Source of the DNA: Aquabacterium lacunae
GTDB lineage: Bacteria > Pseudomonadota > Gammaproteobacteria > Burkholderiales > Burkholderiaceae_C
Direction: 5' to 3'
NCBI RefSeq assembly: GCF_004310865.1
Contig: NZ_SIXI01000004.1
Span: forward strand, 124,001-188,000
DNA: 64,000 nucleotides
Position 1 is the stretch's first letter. Every line of letters begins with the position of its first letter. The notes beneath the pieces were generated by a model. That model was not told the origin of the DNA, did not search any database, and saw nothing but the letters and a program-made list of their open reading frames with translations. Below, piece after piece: positions 29,860-38,634 of the stretch. The position numbers were made by a program, and so were the translations under genes.

Positions 29860-31257
29860 ATGAGCAGCAACCAACTCGACAAGAAGTCTCAGGCCTGGTC
29901 GGCCCTGTTTTCCGAGCCCATGAGCGAGCTGGTCAAGCGCTACACGGCCAGTGTGTTCTTCGACAAGCGCCTGTGGAAGGCCGACATCCAGGGCTCGCTG
30001 GCCCACGCCGAGATGCTGCAGGCCCAGGGCCTGATTTCGGCCGACGACTGGGCGGCCATCCAGAAGGGCATGGCACAGATCACGGCCGAGATCGAATCGG
30101 GCGCCTTCGAATGGAAGCTCGATCTCGAAGACGTGCACCTGAACATCGAAGCGCGCCTGACCCAGCTGGTGGGCGATGCCGGCAAGCGCCTGCACACCGG
30201 CCGTTCGCGCAACGACCAGGTGGCCACCGACGTGCGCCTGTGGCTGCGCGGCGAGGTCGATGAAATCGGCGTGCTGCTGGGCGAGCTGCAAAAGGCCCTG
30301 GTGGACGTGGCCGAGCAGAACGCCGACACCATCCTGCCGGGCTTCACCCACCTGCAGGTGGCCCAGCCCGTGGCCTTTGGCCACCACCTGCTGGCCTATG
30401 TGGAAATGTTCGCCCGCGACGCCGAGCGCATGGTCGACCTGCGCAAGCGCCTGAACCGCCTGCCCCTGGGCTCGGCGGCGCTGGCCGGCACCAGCTACCC
30501 GCTGGACCGCGAGCGCGTGGCCCGCACCCTGGGCTTCGAGGCCGTGTGCCAGAACAGCCTGGACGGCGTGTCTGACCGCGACTTCGCCATCGAGTTCACC
30601 GCCGCGGCCTCGCTGCTGATGGTGCACATCTCCCGCCTGAGCGAAGAACTCATCCTGTGGATGAGCCAGAGCTTCGCCTTCATCGACCTGGCCGACCGCT
30701 TCTGCACCGGCTCGTCGATCATGCCGCAGAAGAAGAACCCCGACGTGCCCGAACTGGCCCGCGGCAAGACCGGCCGCGTGGTGGGCCACCTGATGGGCCT
30801 GATCACCCTGATGAAGGGCCAGCCCCTGGCCTACAACAAGGACAACCAGGAAGACAAGGAACCCCTGTTCGACACGGTCGACACGCTGAAGGACACGCTG
30901 CGCATCTTCGCGGAAATGGCCGCCGGCATCACCGTCAAGCCCGAAGCGATGGAGCGTGCCGCCAAGAAGGGCTATGCCACCGCCACCGACCTGGCCGACT
31001 ACCTGGTCAAGAAGGGCCTGCCCTTCCGTGACGCCCACGAAGTGGTGGCCCATGCCGTGAAGGACGCCATCGCCCTGGGGGTGGACCTGTCCGAGCTGTC
31101 GCTGACCCAGCTGCAGGCCTACAACCCGGCCATCGAGCAGGACGTGTTCGAGGTGCTGAGCCTGCGCGGCTCGCTGAACGCCCGCAACACGCTGGGCGGT
31201 ACGGCGCCAAACCAGGTGCGCGCCCAGGTGGCCCGGCATCGCGCACGACTGGCCTGA
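29860..31257 (+). CDS. argH: Argininosuccinate lyase
   Basis: The 465-residue enzyme cleaves argininosuccinate to arginine and fumarate, the last step of arginine synthesis. The fumarase-superfamily signature [12 protein letters not shown] is at about 284-295, and [10 protein letters not shown] (111-120) and TSYPLDR-type substrate motifs are present. The length equals the family norm. It ends at a hairpin terminator at 31276. Confidence 0.97.
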   Translation: MSSNQLDKKSQAWSALFSEPMSELVKRYTASVFFDKRLWKADIQGSLAHAEMLQAQGLISADDWAAIQKGMAQITAEIESGAFEWKLDLEDVHLNIEARLTQLVGDAGKRLHTGRSRNDQVATDVRLWLRGEVDEIGVLLGELQKALVDVAEQNADTILPGFTHLQVAQPVAFGHHLLAYVEMFARDAERMVDLRKRLNRLPLGSAALAGTSYPLDRERVARTLGFEAVCQNSLDGVSDRDFAIEFTAAASLLMVHISRLSEELILWMSQSFAFIDLADRFCTGSSIMPQKKNPDVPELARGKTGRVVGHLMGLITLMKGQPLAYNKDNQEDKEPLFDTVDTLKDTLRIFAEMAAGITVKPEAMERAAKKGYATATDLADYLVKKGLPFRDAHEVVAHAVKDAIALGVDLSELSLTQLQAYNPAIEQDVFEVLSLRGSLNARNTLGGTAPNQVRAQVARHRARLA

Positions 31258-31275
31258 CCTGCGAGGCACCACAGA

Positions 31276-31318
31276 GCCCACCAGGCCCGCTGCCCTGCTC
31301 AGGGCGGTGGGCCTTTTT
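31276..31318 (+). terminator. Rho-independent terminator of argH
   Basis: Outer stem GCCCACC / GGTGGGC enclosing CCCTG-CT-CAGGG, followed by CTTTTT (31313-31318), 19 bases after the argH stop. Confidence 0.75.
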
Positions 31319-31434
31319 CATGGCGCGCATGCGCACACCTTGAGGCAGCACAAGGCGCGCTCTGGGGCCGGGGGCTACGCTGGCGGGCCGTTGAACGCCT
31401 GCTCGACACCCCGGAAAGCCCCAAGGAATTGCCC

Positions 31435-32001
31435 ATGTCTGGTCCACTGACGCCTCCACCCGCCCACACACTGACCTGGTCCGATGCCCTGAGCCTGCAA
31501 ATGCCCGTGATGGACCACACCCACGTGGAGTTCGTGGACCTGCTGGCCGCGGTGAACAGCAGCGACGACACGGCGCTGGTGGCGCGCTGGGCCGCTCTGG
31601 TGGCCCACACCGTCGAACACTTTGGACAGGAAGACGCCTGGATGGCCGCCACAGGCTTCGCGCCTGAAAACTGCCACGCCACGCAGCACAAGGTGGTGCT
31701 GCAGGTGCTGCGTGAAGGGCTGAAGGCCGGTGAAGCCGGCCAGCTGGCCGTGATCCGTCAGATGGCCAGCGAACTGGCGCTGTGGTTCCCCCACCATGCG
31801 CAGACCATGGACGCCTCGCTGGCCCTGCACATGAAGAGCATGGGCTACGACCCTGAAACGGGCCAGCTGGCCCGCCCCGAGCAACTGCCCGCTCAGGCCA
31901 TCAGTGGCTGCGGTGGCGCCTGCAGCAGCGAGGCCAGCATCGAAAACAGCACCGAGGCTGCCACCGCGCCACAAGCCGACATCAGCCCCGCAGTGGCGTG
32001 A
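31435..32001 (+). CDS. Bacteriohemerythrin
   Basis: The 188-residue protein has a hemerythrin fold with the di-iron ligands visible as [19 protein letters not shown] and [10 protein letters not shown]. It binds O2 non-covalently and is implicated in O2 sensing or delivery. The ATG at 31435 was preferred to an in-frame TTG six bases earlier. The tail beyond about residue 140 is unusual: a GCGGACSSE segment with two Cys and a disordered Ala/Thr/Ser end. Its last 20 bases overlap the end of dxs on the opposite strand. Confidence 0.9.
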   Translation: MSGPLTPPPAHTLTWSDALSLQMPVMDHTHVEFVDLLAAVNSSDDTALVARWAALVAHTVEHFGQEDAWMAATGFAPENCHATQHKVVLQVLREGLKAGEAGQLAVIRQMASELALWFPHHAQTMDASLALHMKSMGYDPETGQLARPEQLPAQAISGCGGACSSEASIENSTEAATAPQADISPAVA

Positions 32002-33949
32002 CCAGCGGCGTGACGTTCGAGGCCGCAGGAACGGCGGCCTGTGCCTGGGTGTCGCTCGCCGCGCCCAGGAACCGTTCCCGGATCTGACGCTCGATGCCGG
32101 CGGCATCCAGGCCCTGCAGCGACAGCAGCTTGGCCGGGTCGCCGTGTTCGAGGAACTCGTCGCGCAGGCCCAGCGTCAGGGTCTGGCGCGGCAGGCCCAA
32201 CTGGCCCAGGGCTTCCAGCACGGCCGAGCCCGCACCGCCCATCACACAGCCTTCTTCCACGGTCACGATCACGTCGTGCGTGCGGGCCAGTTCGGCCACG
32301 AGCGCAGTGTCCAGGGGCTTGATGAAGCGCATGTTGGCCACAGTGGCATTCAGGGCCTCGGCGGCCTGCAGGGCTGGGTACAGCAAGGTGCCGAATGCCA
32401 GAATGGCAATGCGCGGCTGGCCGGCCACGGCTGAGGCCTGACGGCGCACTTCGCCTTTGCCCCAGGGCAGCGCGTCGAGCGTGGGCTGCACGGCCACACC
32501 AGCGCCCGAGCCGCGCGGGTAACGCACGGCCACCGGGTGGTTCTGGGCGTAGGCGGCGCTCAGGGCCTGGCGGGTTTCGTTCTCGTCGGCCGGCGCGATC
32601 AGGCTCATGTTGGGGATGCAGCGCACGTAGGCGATGTCATACGCGCCCATGTGCGTGGCGCCGTCTGCGCCCACCACGCCCGCGCGGTCGAGTGCGAACA
32701 CCACCGGCAGGTTCTGCAGGGCGATGTCGTGGATGAGCTGGTCGTAGCCGCGCTGCAAGAAGGTGCTGTAGATGGCCACGACCGGCTTGAGGCCTTCGCA
32801 GGCCAGGCCGCCGGCAAAGGTCACGGCGTGCTGCTCGGCAATGCCGACATCGAAGTAGCGCCCCGGGAACTTCTGGTGGAACTCGACCATGCCCGAGCCC
32901 TCGCGCATGGCCGGCGTGATGGCCACCAGGCGGGTGTCGTGCGCCGCCATGTCACACAGCCACTGGCCAAACACCTGCGTGAAGGTGGGCTTGGGCGGCG
33001 CATCAGAAGCGGCGGGCTTCTTCAAGCCCACGGCCGGGTCGAACTTGCCGGGGCCGTGGTAGGCAATCGGATCGGCTTCGGCCAGCTTGTAGCCATAGCC
33101 CTTCTTGGTGACCACGTGCAGGAACTGCGGGCCACCCCGGTCGCGGAGGTTTTCCAGCGTGGGGATCAGGCTGTCGAGGTCATGGCCGTCGATCGGGCCC
33201 ACGTAGTTGAAGCCGAATTCTTCGAAGATGGTGGCCGGCACCACCAGGCCCTTGGCGTGTTCTTCCAGCTTCTTGGCCAGCTCGAACAGGGGGGGCACGT
33301 TGCTGAGCACCTGCTTGGCGCTTTCGCGGGCCTGGGCGTAAAAGCGGCCAGACATCAGGCGGGCCAGGTAGCGGTTCAGTGCACCCACCGGCGGCGAGAT
33401 CGACATGTCGTTGTCGTTGAGCACGACCAGCAGGTCGGCCATCTTGCCGTGGTGCGGCACACCGCCGTTGTTCAAGGCCTCGAAGGCCATGCCGGCGGTC
33501 ATGGCGCCATCTCCGATGATGGCCACAGCCTTGCGGGCTTCGCCGCGCAGTTGCGCGCCAATGGCCATGCCCAGCGCCGCCGAGATCGAAGTGGACGAAT
33601 GCGCCGTGCCGAAGGTGTCGTATTCGCTTTCGTCGCGGCGGGGAAAGCCGCTCATGCCACCGTACTGGCGCAGCGTGGGCATGCGGTCACGGCGCCCGGT
33701 CAGGATCTTGTGCGGGTAGGTCTGGTGGCCCACGTCCCACACCAGGCGGTCGGTGGGGGTGTCGAACACATGGTGCAAGGCAATGGTCAGCTCGACCGTG
33801 CCCAGGTTCGACGACAGGTGCCCGCCGGTGCGCGCCACGTTCTGCAGCAGGTAGTCGCGCAGCTCCACGGCCAGCTGCTTGAGCTCGGCGCGCGACAGCC
33901 GCTTCAGGTCGGCCGGCGAGTCGATGCGGGACAGGAGGGGGTGGCTCAT
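31982..33949 (-). CDS. dxs: 1-deoxy-D-xylulose-5-phosphate synthase
   Basis: The 655-residue TPP enzyme condenses pyruvate and glyceraldehyde-3-phosphate, the first step of the MEP isoprenoid pathway. It shows [28 protein letters not shown], the TPP motif GDGAMTAG with NDND, and the transketolase-type domain [13 protein letters not shown]. It has about 30 residues more than the E. coli enzyme, mostly a C-terminal Ala/Val/Thr tail that overlaps the bacteriohemerythrin gene. It is the last gene of xseB-ispA-dxs, 42 bases after ispA. Confidence 0.97.
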   Translation of the reverse strand: MSHPLLSRIDSPADLKRLSRAELKQLAVELRDYLLQNVARTGGHLSSNLGTVELTIALHHVFDTPTDRLVWDVGHQTYPHKILTGRRDRMPTLRQYGGMSGFPRRDESEYDTFGTAHSSTSISAALGMAIGAQLRGEARKAVAIIGDGAMTAGMAFEALNNGGVPHHGKMADLLVVLNDNDMSISPPVGALNRYLARLMSGRFYAQARESAKQVLSNVPPLFELAKKLEEHAKGLVVPATIFEEFGFNYVGPIDGHDLDSLIPTLENLRDRGGPQFLHVVTKKGYGYKLAEADPIAYHGPGKFDPAVGLKKPAASDAPPKPTFTQVFGQWLCDMAAHDTRLVAITPAMREGSGMVEFHQKFPGRYFDVGIAEQHAVTFAGGLACEGLKPVVAIYSTFLQRGYDQLIHDIALQNLPVVFALDRAGVVGADGATHMGAYDIAYVRCIPNMSLIAPADENETRQALSAAYAQNHPVAVRYPRGSGAGVAVQPTLDALPWGKGEVRRQASAVAGQPRIAILAFGTLLYPALQAAEALNATVANMRFIKPLDTALVAELARTHDVIVTVEEGCVMGGAGSAVLEALGQLGLPRQTLTLGLRDEFLEHGDPAKLLSLQGLDAAGIERQIRERFLGAASDTQAQAAVPAASNVTPLVTPLRG

Positions 33950-33991
33950 GGGGGACCTCTTGGAAGACTTTGTGTTCTGTGGCAACGCGCT

Positions 33992-34915
33992 TCAGTGCTC
34001 GCGCTGCACGATGCGCAGGGCCAGGGCCTGCAGCGCCTTCAACGATTGGGCGGGCAGGCCGCTGCCCTGCAAGGCCAGCAGGGCTTGATCGAGCAGACGG
34101 TCCGCTTCGGCTCGGGCCTGGTTCAGGCCCAGCAGGCTGACGTAAGTGGGCTTGTTGGCGTCGGCATCCTTGCCGGCGGTCTTGCCCAGGGTCTCGGCGC
34201 TCTGGGTGGCGTCCAGCACGTCATCGACAATCTGAAAGGCCAGCCCCATGGCTTCGCCGTAGGCCGTGAGCGCCTGCCAGCTGGTCGCCTGCTCGGGCAC
34301 GGCGGCACAGGCTGCGCCCATCTGCACGCTGGCGCGCAACAGGGCGCCGGTCTTGCGGCGGTGCATGTCGCGCAGGGTGGCCTCGTCCAGGCCCTTGCCC
34401 ACGCTGGCCAGGTCGATGGCCTGCCCGCCGGCCATGCCCGATTGCCCTGAGGCGCGTGCCAGCAGCCGCGACAGGCGGGCCTGAAGAGCGGCCGGCATCG
34501 CCTCGGGGTCTTCGTCAGGCGTGAGCACCTCGAAGGCCAAGGCCTGCATGGCGTCACCGGCCAGCATGGCCTGGGCCTCACCGTACTTCACGTGCACCGT
34601 GGGCTTGCCTCGGCGCAGCACGTCGTTGTCCATGCAGGGCATGTCGTCGTGCACCAGCGAATAGGCGTGGATCAGTTCCACCGCTGCGGCGGCGCGCCAC
34701 ATGGCATCGCGGCCGGCCGGGGTCTGATGGGCGCCAACGGCTTCAGCCGCGGCCAGCACCAGCAAGGCCCGCAGGCGCTTGCCGCCATCAAGCACGCCGT
34801 AGCGCATGGCATCGCCCAGGCCCGCCGGGGCGTCGGCTGGCACCCACTGGGCCAGACATTCTTCGACCTGGGCCAGGCGTTCGCCCGACCACTGTTGATA
34901 CTGCGCGGCGTTCAT
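33992..34915 (-). CDS. ispA: Farnesyl diphosphate synthase (polyprenyl synthetase family)
   Basis: The 307-residue enzyme has the first Asp-rich motif DDMPCMD at 90-96, [10 protein letters not shown] at 44-53 and the second motif DDVLDAT. It builds geranyl/farnesyl diphosphate from IPP and DMAPP for quinones and undecaprenyl carriers. The start ATG overlaps the xseB stop by four bases. Acting with dxs in one operon, it links the first and an early polymerising step of isoprenoid synthesis. Confidence 0.95.
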   Translation of the reverse strand: MNAAQYQQWSGERLAQVEECLAQWVPADAPAGLGDAMRYGVLDGGKRLRALLVLAAAEAVGAHQTPAGRDAMWRAAAAVELIHAYSLVHDDMPCMDNDVLRRGKPTVHVKYGEAQAMLAGDAMQALAFEVLTPDEDPEAMPAALQARLSRLLARASGQSGMAGGQAIDLASVGKGLDEATLRDMHRRKTGALLRASVQMGAACAAVPEQATSWQALTAYGEAMGLAFQIVDDVLDATQSAETLGKTAGKDADANKPTYVSLLGLNQARAEADRLLDQALLALQGSGLPAQSLKALQALALRIVQREH

Positions 34916-35187
34916 TCGGCGTCCCACACCTTCAGCTGCCCGTCTTCCAGCACCTTGACCTGCTGCTCGATGGCGTCCAGGCGCGAGCGGCACAGCTGCA
35001 GCAACTGCGCGCCACGCTGGTAGTGCACCAGCAACTGGTCCAGCGGCAGGCTGCCGGCTTCCATGCGGGCCACCAGGTCTTCGAGCTCGGCCAGGGCGTC
35101 TTCGTAACGCTCGGGCAAGGCCACCGCCGAAGCGGCATCGGGGGCCGGGGCGTCGGGTGGGGTGGCGTTCTTGGGGGCTCGGGCCAT
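34912..35187 (-). CDS. xseB: Exodeoxyribonuclease VII small subunit
   Basis: The 91-residue protein has the XseB helical hairpin ([35 protein letters not shown]) after a ~25-residue Ala/Pro-rich extension. It associates with XseA to degrade single-stranded DNA. It is the first gene of the operon; a TAGAAT -10-like hexamer lies 35 bases upstream (35227-35222 on the minus strand). It is divergent from the 6S RNA-like locus. Confidence 0.93.
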   Translation of the reverse strand: MARAPKNATPPDAPAPDAASAVALPERYEDALAELEDLVARMEAGSLPLDQLLVHYQRGAQLLQLCRSRLDAIEQQVKVLEDGQLKVWDAE

Positions 35188-35327
35188 GGGGGCAGTCCGT
35201 TCGGGCTGAGGGCAAACGCGTATTCTATTTCGTCCACCTTGCCATGGGCTCCCGTGTTCCCGGGTGAGGCGTGACGGATGGCCCCTTGGCCCGGGGGCCT
35301 GAAGGGTGCAAAAAAATGCCCCTCGGG

Positions 35328-35333
35328 TACAAT
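35328..35333 (+). promoter_or_regulatory. Sigma70 -10 element of the 6S RNA-like locus
   Basis: TACAAT in the context GGGTACAATCG, the same context as the glyA -10 on the minus strand at 55862-55867. The -35 is weak (GTGCAA, 16 bases upstream). The expected transcript start is about 35340. Confidence 0.6.
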
Positions 35334-35339
35334 CGCGGG

Positions 35340-35497
35340 TTTTCCTTCACGCCCCCAGGGGCGTTGAAACCTACGCCTTCCAACGTCGGTTCGTGAGCCG
35401 TGCCCCGCGCGCCACACCCACGTTCTCCAGGGCCCGCTTTCGGTGGGCCCCGGACACCGAAGGATCCATCACATGGTTTTTGGAGACCCTGGGGATC
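35340..35497 (+). ncRNA. ssrS: Probable 6S RNA
   Basis: The ~160-base stretch between a TACAAT promoter and the Rieske gene can close on itself as an interrupted rod: CCCCAGGG (35353-35360) pairs with CCCTGGGG (35487-35494), GAAACC (35366-35371) with GGTTTT (35475-35480), and CCTTC (35376-35380) with GAAGG (35459-35463). GGTTCGTGAGCC and an apical hairpin (35430-35450) lie within. Long rods with internal bubbles are the hallmark of 6S RNA, which mimics an open promoter and binds sigma70 polymerase. I recall ssrS lying next to xseB in related genomes, but could not check. The 3' end may run a few bases into the Rieske gene. The alternative is a structured leader of that gene. Confidence 0.6.
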
Positions 35498-36646
35498 ATG
35501 TCCGACCTGAGTCAAGCGCTCTCTTCGCTGCAACGCAGCCGTACGCAACTGCCGGTGTCCGCCTACTTCGATGCGGCACTTCACCAAGCGGAGCTTGAAC
35601 GCATCTTTCAGTCCGGACCTCGCTACCTGGGTCACGCCCTGAGCGTGCCCGAGGTGGGCGATCACTACGCGCTGCCCCAGGAAGGCGAAGGCCGGGCCCT
35701 GGTGCGTTCGCACAAGGGCATTGAGCTGATCTCCAACGTGTGCCGCCACCGCCAGGCCGTGATGCTCAAGGGCCGAGGCACCAGCCGGCAGGCCAACATC
35801 GTGTGCCCGCTGCACCGCTGGACCTACAACCTGCAAGGCGAACTCATCGGCGCCCCGCATTTCGACCACGACCCCTGCCTGAACCTGAACAACTACAAGG
35901 TTCGCAACTGGAACGGGCTGCTGTTCGAAGACAACGGCCGCGACATCGCCGCCGACCTGGCTGGACTGGAACACCGCTTCGCCCCGGGTGGTGACCTCGA
36001 CTTCTCGGGCTATGTGCTCGACAAGGTGCAACTGCACGAGTGCCACTACAACTGGAAGACCTTCATCGAGGTCTACCTCGAGGACTACCACGTAGGCCCC
36101 TTCCACCCGGGCCTGGGCAACTTCGTGACCTGCGACGACCTGCGCTGGGACATGGCCCCCGAGTATTCGATCCAGACGGTGGGCGTGGCCAAGAGCTTCG
36201 ACAAGCCGGGCTCGGACACCTACAAGGCCTGGCACGACGTGGTGCTGCGTTACCGCGACGGCCGCAAGCCCTCGCAGGGCGCCGTGTGGCTGACCTATTA
36301 CCCCACATTGATGGTGGAGTGGTACCCGCATGTGCTGGTGGTCTCGAACCTGTACCCCCAGGGCCCGGACAAGACCCTGAACGTGGTCGAGTTCTACTAC
36401 CCCGAAGAAATCGCCGCCTTCGAGCGCGAGTTCGTCGAAGCCCAGCAGGCGGCCTACATGGAAACCTGCGTGGAAGACGACGAAATTGCAGAGCGCATGG
36501 ACGCCGGCCGCAAGGCCCTGCTGCTGCGCGGCGACAACGAGGTCGGCCCCTACCAGAGCCCGATGGAAGACGGCATGCAGCACTTCCACGAGTGGTACCG
36601 CCGCCAGATGCTGGGCAGCCCCGCGGCCGCTGGCCTGGGCGAGTGA
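35498..36646 (+). CDS. Rieske 2Fe-2S ring-hydroxylating oxygenase-like protein
   Basis: The 382-residue protein has Rieske cluster ligands C82-x-H84 and C103-x2-H106 in an N-terminal domain, then a mononuclear non-heme iron domain (NWKTFIEVYLEDYHVGPFHPG supplies two His; an Asp follows). It resembles alpha subunits of aromatic or choline/carnitine-type Rieske oxygenases; the substrate is unknown and no reductase is adjacent. The ATG at 35498 gives a normal family N-terminus; the in-frame sequence before it is the structured 6S-like region. The EamA transporter overlaps its stop. Confidence 0.9.
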   Translation: MSDLSQALSSLQRSRTQLPVSAYFDAALHQAELERIFQSGPRYLGHALSVPEVGDHYALPQEGEGRALVRSHKGIELISNVCRHRQAVMLKGRGTSRQANIVCPLHRWTYNLQGELIGAPHFDHDPCLNLNNYKVRNWNGLLFEDNGRDIAADLAGLEHRFAPGGDLDFSGYVLDKVQLHECHYNWKTFIEVYLEDYHVGPFHPGLGNFVTCDDLRWDMAPEYSIQTVGVAKSFDKPGSDTYKAWHDVVLRYRDGRKPSQGAVWLTYYPTLMVEWYPHVLVVSNLYPQGPDKTLNVVEFYYPEEIAAFEREFVEAQQAAYMETCVEDDEIAERMDAGRKALLLRGDNEVGPYQSPMEDGMQHFHEWYRRQMLGSPAAAGLGE

Positions 36647-37566
36647 ACACCCCTGGCAAGGCGGCTGGCCACGTGTCGGCCGCCTGGTTGATGGTGGGCG
36701 CCACGCTGCTGTTCGCCTTCATGGGCGTGTGCGTGAAAAAAGCCTCGGCAGAGGTCACCACGGCCGAGGTTGTTTTTTTCCGGGGGCTGGTGGGCGCCCT
36801 GATCGTGGGCGTGCTGGCGCGCTGGCAAGGGGTGAGCTTTCGCACCCGTGTGCCGGGCAAGCATGCCGTGCGTGGCCTGGCCGGCGTCACGGCCCTGAGC
36901 CTGTGGTTCTACGCCATCGGCCACCTGCCGCTGGCCACGGCCGTCACGCTGAACTACATGTCGTCGGTGTGGATGGCCGTGTTCCTGATGCTGCGCCAGC
37001 TCTGGCGCCAGTGGCGTGCCCTGCCCCACCGCCGCATCCACCCCGCGCTGCTGGGCGCCGTGCTGCTGGGCTTCGTGGGCGTGGTGCTGGTGCTGCGACC
37101 CACGCTGCAGCGCGACCAGTGGCTGGAGGCCCTCACCGGCGTGGGCTCGGGCATGCTGGCCGCCTGGGCCTACCTGGCCGTGGCCGAACTGGGGCGTGAA
37201 GGCGAGCCCGAACAGCGTGTGGTGTTCTATTTCTCGGTGTTCGGCACCTTCGCGGGGCTGGCCATCATGGGCGCCATGCACCTGGGCGGCGGCAGCACCT
37301 GGCAGGCCCCCTCGCTGGCCGGCTGGGGCTGGCTGCTGGGGATCGGCGTGTTCGCCTCGGTGGCCCAGCTGGCCATGACGCGCGCCTACGCCCAGGGCGA
37401 AGCGCTGGCCATGGCCAGCCTGCAGTACCTCGGCATCGTGCACGCCTACTGGCTGGGCGTGTGGGTGTTCGGCGAACCGCTGAAGTGGCTGTCGGTGCTG
37501 GGCGCGGCACTCATCGTGGCTTCAGGCCTTGCGGCCCACCGGCTCAACGCCGGGCTGCGCGACTGA
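36643..37566 (+). CDS. EamA/DMT-family transporter
   Basis: The 307-residue membrane protein has about ten hydrophobic segments in two EamA repeats (GATLLFAFMGVCVKKAS; VFFRGLVGALIVGVLAR in the first; ASVAQLAMTRAYAQGEALAMASLQYLGIV in the second). The family exports or imports amino acids and other metabolites. The GTG start overlaps the Rieske stop (GTGA at 36643-36646), so translation is probably coupled. An ATG further in (MVGATLLF) is an alternative. The substrate may be related to the Rieske reaction; this is inference. Confidence 0.88.
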   Translation: MNTPGKAAGHVSAAWLMVGATLLFAFMGVCVKKASAEVTTAEVVFFRGLVGALIVGVLARWQGVSFRTRVPGKHAVRGLAGVTALSLWFYAIGHLPLATAVTLNYMSSVWMAVFLMLRQLWRQWRALPHRRIHPALLGAVLLGFVGVVLVLRPTLQRDQWLEALTGVGSGMLAAWAYLAVAELGREGEPEQRVVFYFSVFGTFAGLAIMGAMHLGGGSTWQAPSLAGWGWLLGIGVFASVAQLAMTRAYAQGEALAMASLQYLGIVHAYWLGVWVFGEPLKWLSVLGAALIVASGLAAHRLNAGLRD

Positions 37567-37613
37567 GCGGCAGGCTCAGCACCGCAGCAGGCTCCCAGCC
37601 AACGGACACGGGC

Positions 37614-38561
37614 TCAGTGCGCGTGCCCGGCATGCCCATCGGGATCATGCGCATGTGCCTTGGTCGGCGCTGAAGGTGTTGCAGAGGGGGAAGCTTCAGA
37701 AGCCACGGAAGACGCTGACAGCGCCGCCCCCACAGCTGGCGCGTGCTCTGCATGCGAGGCTTCACCGGGGTGGTTGTGATGGTCGTGGTCATGCTCGACC
37801 ACGCCGACGATCAGGGCAATGAAGCCCAGCCCCGCACCCAACCAGAAGATCTGGGCGGCTGTCTCGCGCCAGTTGAGCCGCTTCTGCAATTGCGGGATCA
37901 GGTCGGCCACCGCCACATAGATGAAGCTGGAGGCCGCCACCACCATCAGGTAGGGCAGGTATTCCTGCCAGGGCCCGATCAGCACATAGCCCAGCACACC
38001 GCCCACCACCGCCGCAAAGCCGGAGATGGCGTTGTACAGCAGGGCCTTGCCCTTGCTGAAGCCAGCGTTGATCAGGACGATGTAATCACCCACCTCCTGC
38101 GGAATCTCGTGCGCAATGATGGCCATGGCCGTGACCACACCCAGGTGCACATCGGCCATGAAGGCCGCCGCGATGATGATGCCGTCGCAGAAGTTGTGGA
38201 TGCTGTCGCCCACCAGCACACTCAAGCCGCCACGCCCGGCCTGTTCGGCATCGAAGCCATGGTGGTGGTCATGGTGGTCATGCTCATGGTGATGCCCGTG
38301 CCGATACAGCTCGGCCTTTTCCAGCAGGAAAAAGAACATCAGGCCGCCCAGCAGGGTCAGGAACAGGTGCTCGGGCGCGATCGGGCTGTGGAAGGCCTCG
38401 GGCAGCACATGCAGCAGGGCGGTGCCCAGCAACACCCCCGTGGACAGGCTGACCAGGTGTTTGACGATGAGTGAAAGCAGGGGCGCCGACAAGGCGGCCG
38501 CCAGCACCACCGAGACCACGCCACCCAGAAAGGTCGCCAGGAGGATGTAAGCAAGCGTCAT
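37614..38561 (-). CDS. ZIP-family divalent metal transporter
   Basis: The 315-residue protein has about eight hydrophobic segments with the ZIP metal-site motifs HNFCDGIIIA and HEIPQEVGDY. A His-rich cytosolic-type loop lies between early segments (HGHHHEHDHHDHHHGF) and a second His-rich, low-complexity tail follows the last helix (HDHDHHNHP through HAHDPDGHAGHAH). It likely imports Zn(II) or a similar metal, with the His clusters as buffers or sensors. No Zur site was identified in the 73-base gap to ppx. Confidence 0.92.
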   Translation of the reverse strand: MTLAYILLATFLGGVVSVVLAAALSAPLLSLIVKHLVSLSTGVLLGTALLHVLPEAFHSPIAPEHLFLTLLGGLMFFFLLEKAELYRHGHHHEHDHHDHHHGFDAEQAGRGGLSVLVGDSIHNFCDGIIIAAAFMADVHLGVVTAMAIIAHEIPQEVGDYIVLINAGFSKGKALLYNAISGFAAVVGGVLGYVLIGPWQEYLPYLMVVAASSFIYVAVADLIPQLQKRLNWRETAAQIFWLGAGLGFIALIVGVVEHDHDHHNHPGEASHAEHAPAVGAALSASSVASEASPSATPSAPTKAHAHDPDGHAGHAH

Positions 38562-38634
38562 GGATCGATCTTAGCAATGCTGTCAAGCATCCATGGCATG
38601 CTTGCAGCTTGCGTGCCATGCGCCCCGCCGTTCC

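Noticed and set aside
29815..31281. N-terminal extension of the histidine kinase to 883 codons
   Set aside because: The extra part is antisense to argH and has shadow-frame composition; kinase homology begins near 29814-29745.
35430..35450. Terminator upstream of the Rieske gene (GGGCCCGC-TTTCG-GTGGGCCC)
   Set aside because: No T-run follows; it fits better as the apical part of the 6S-like structure.
35306..35497. Longer N-terminus for the Rieske protein
   Set aside because: The added residues are Arg/Pro-rich, unlike the family, and the DNA folds as a 6S-like RNA with its own promoter.
36040..36642. Upstream extension of the EamA transporter frame
   Set aside because: It overlaps the Rieske gene in another frame; membrane segments begin only after 36643.
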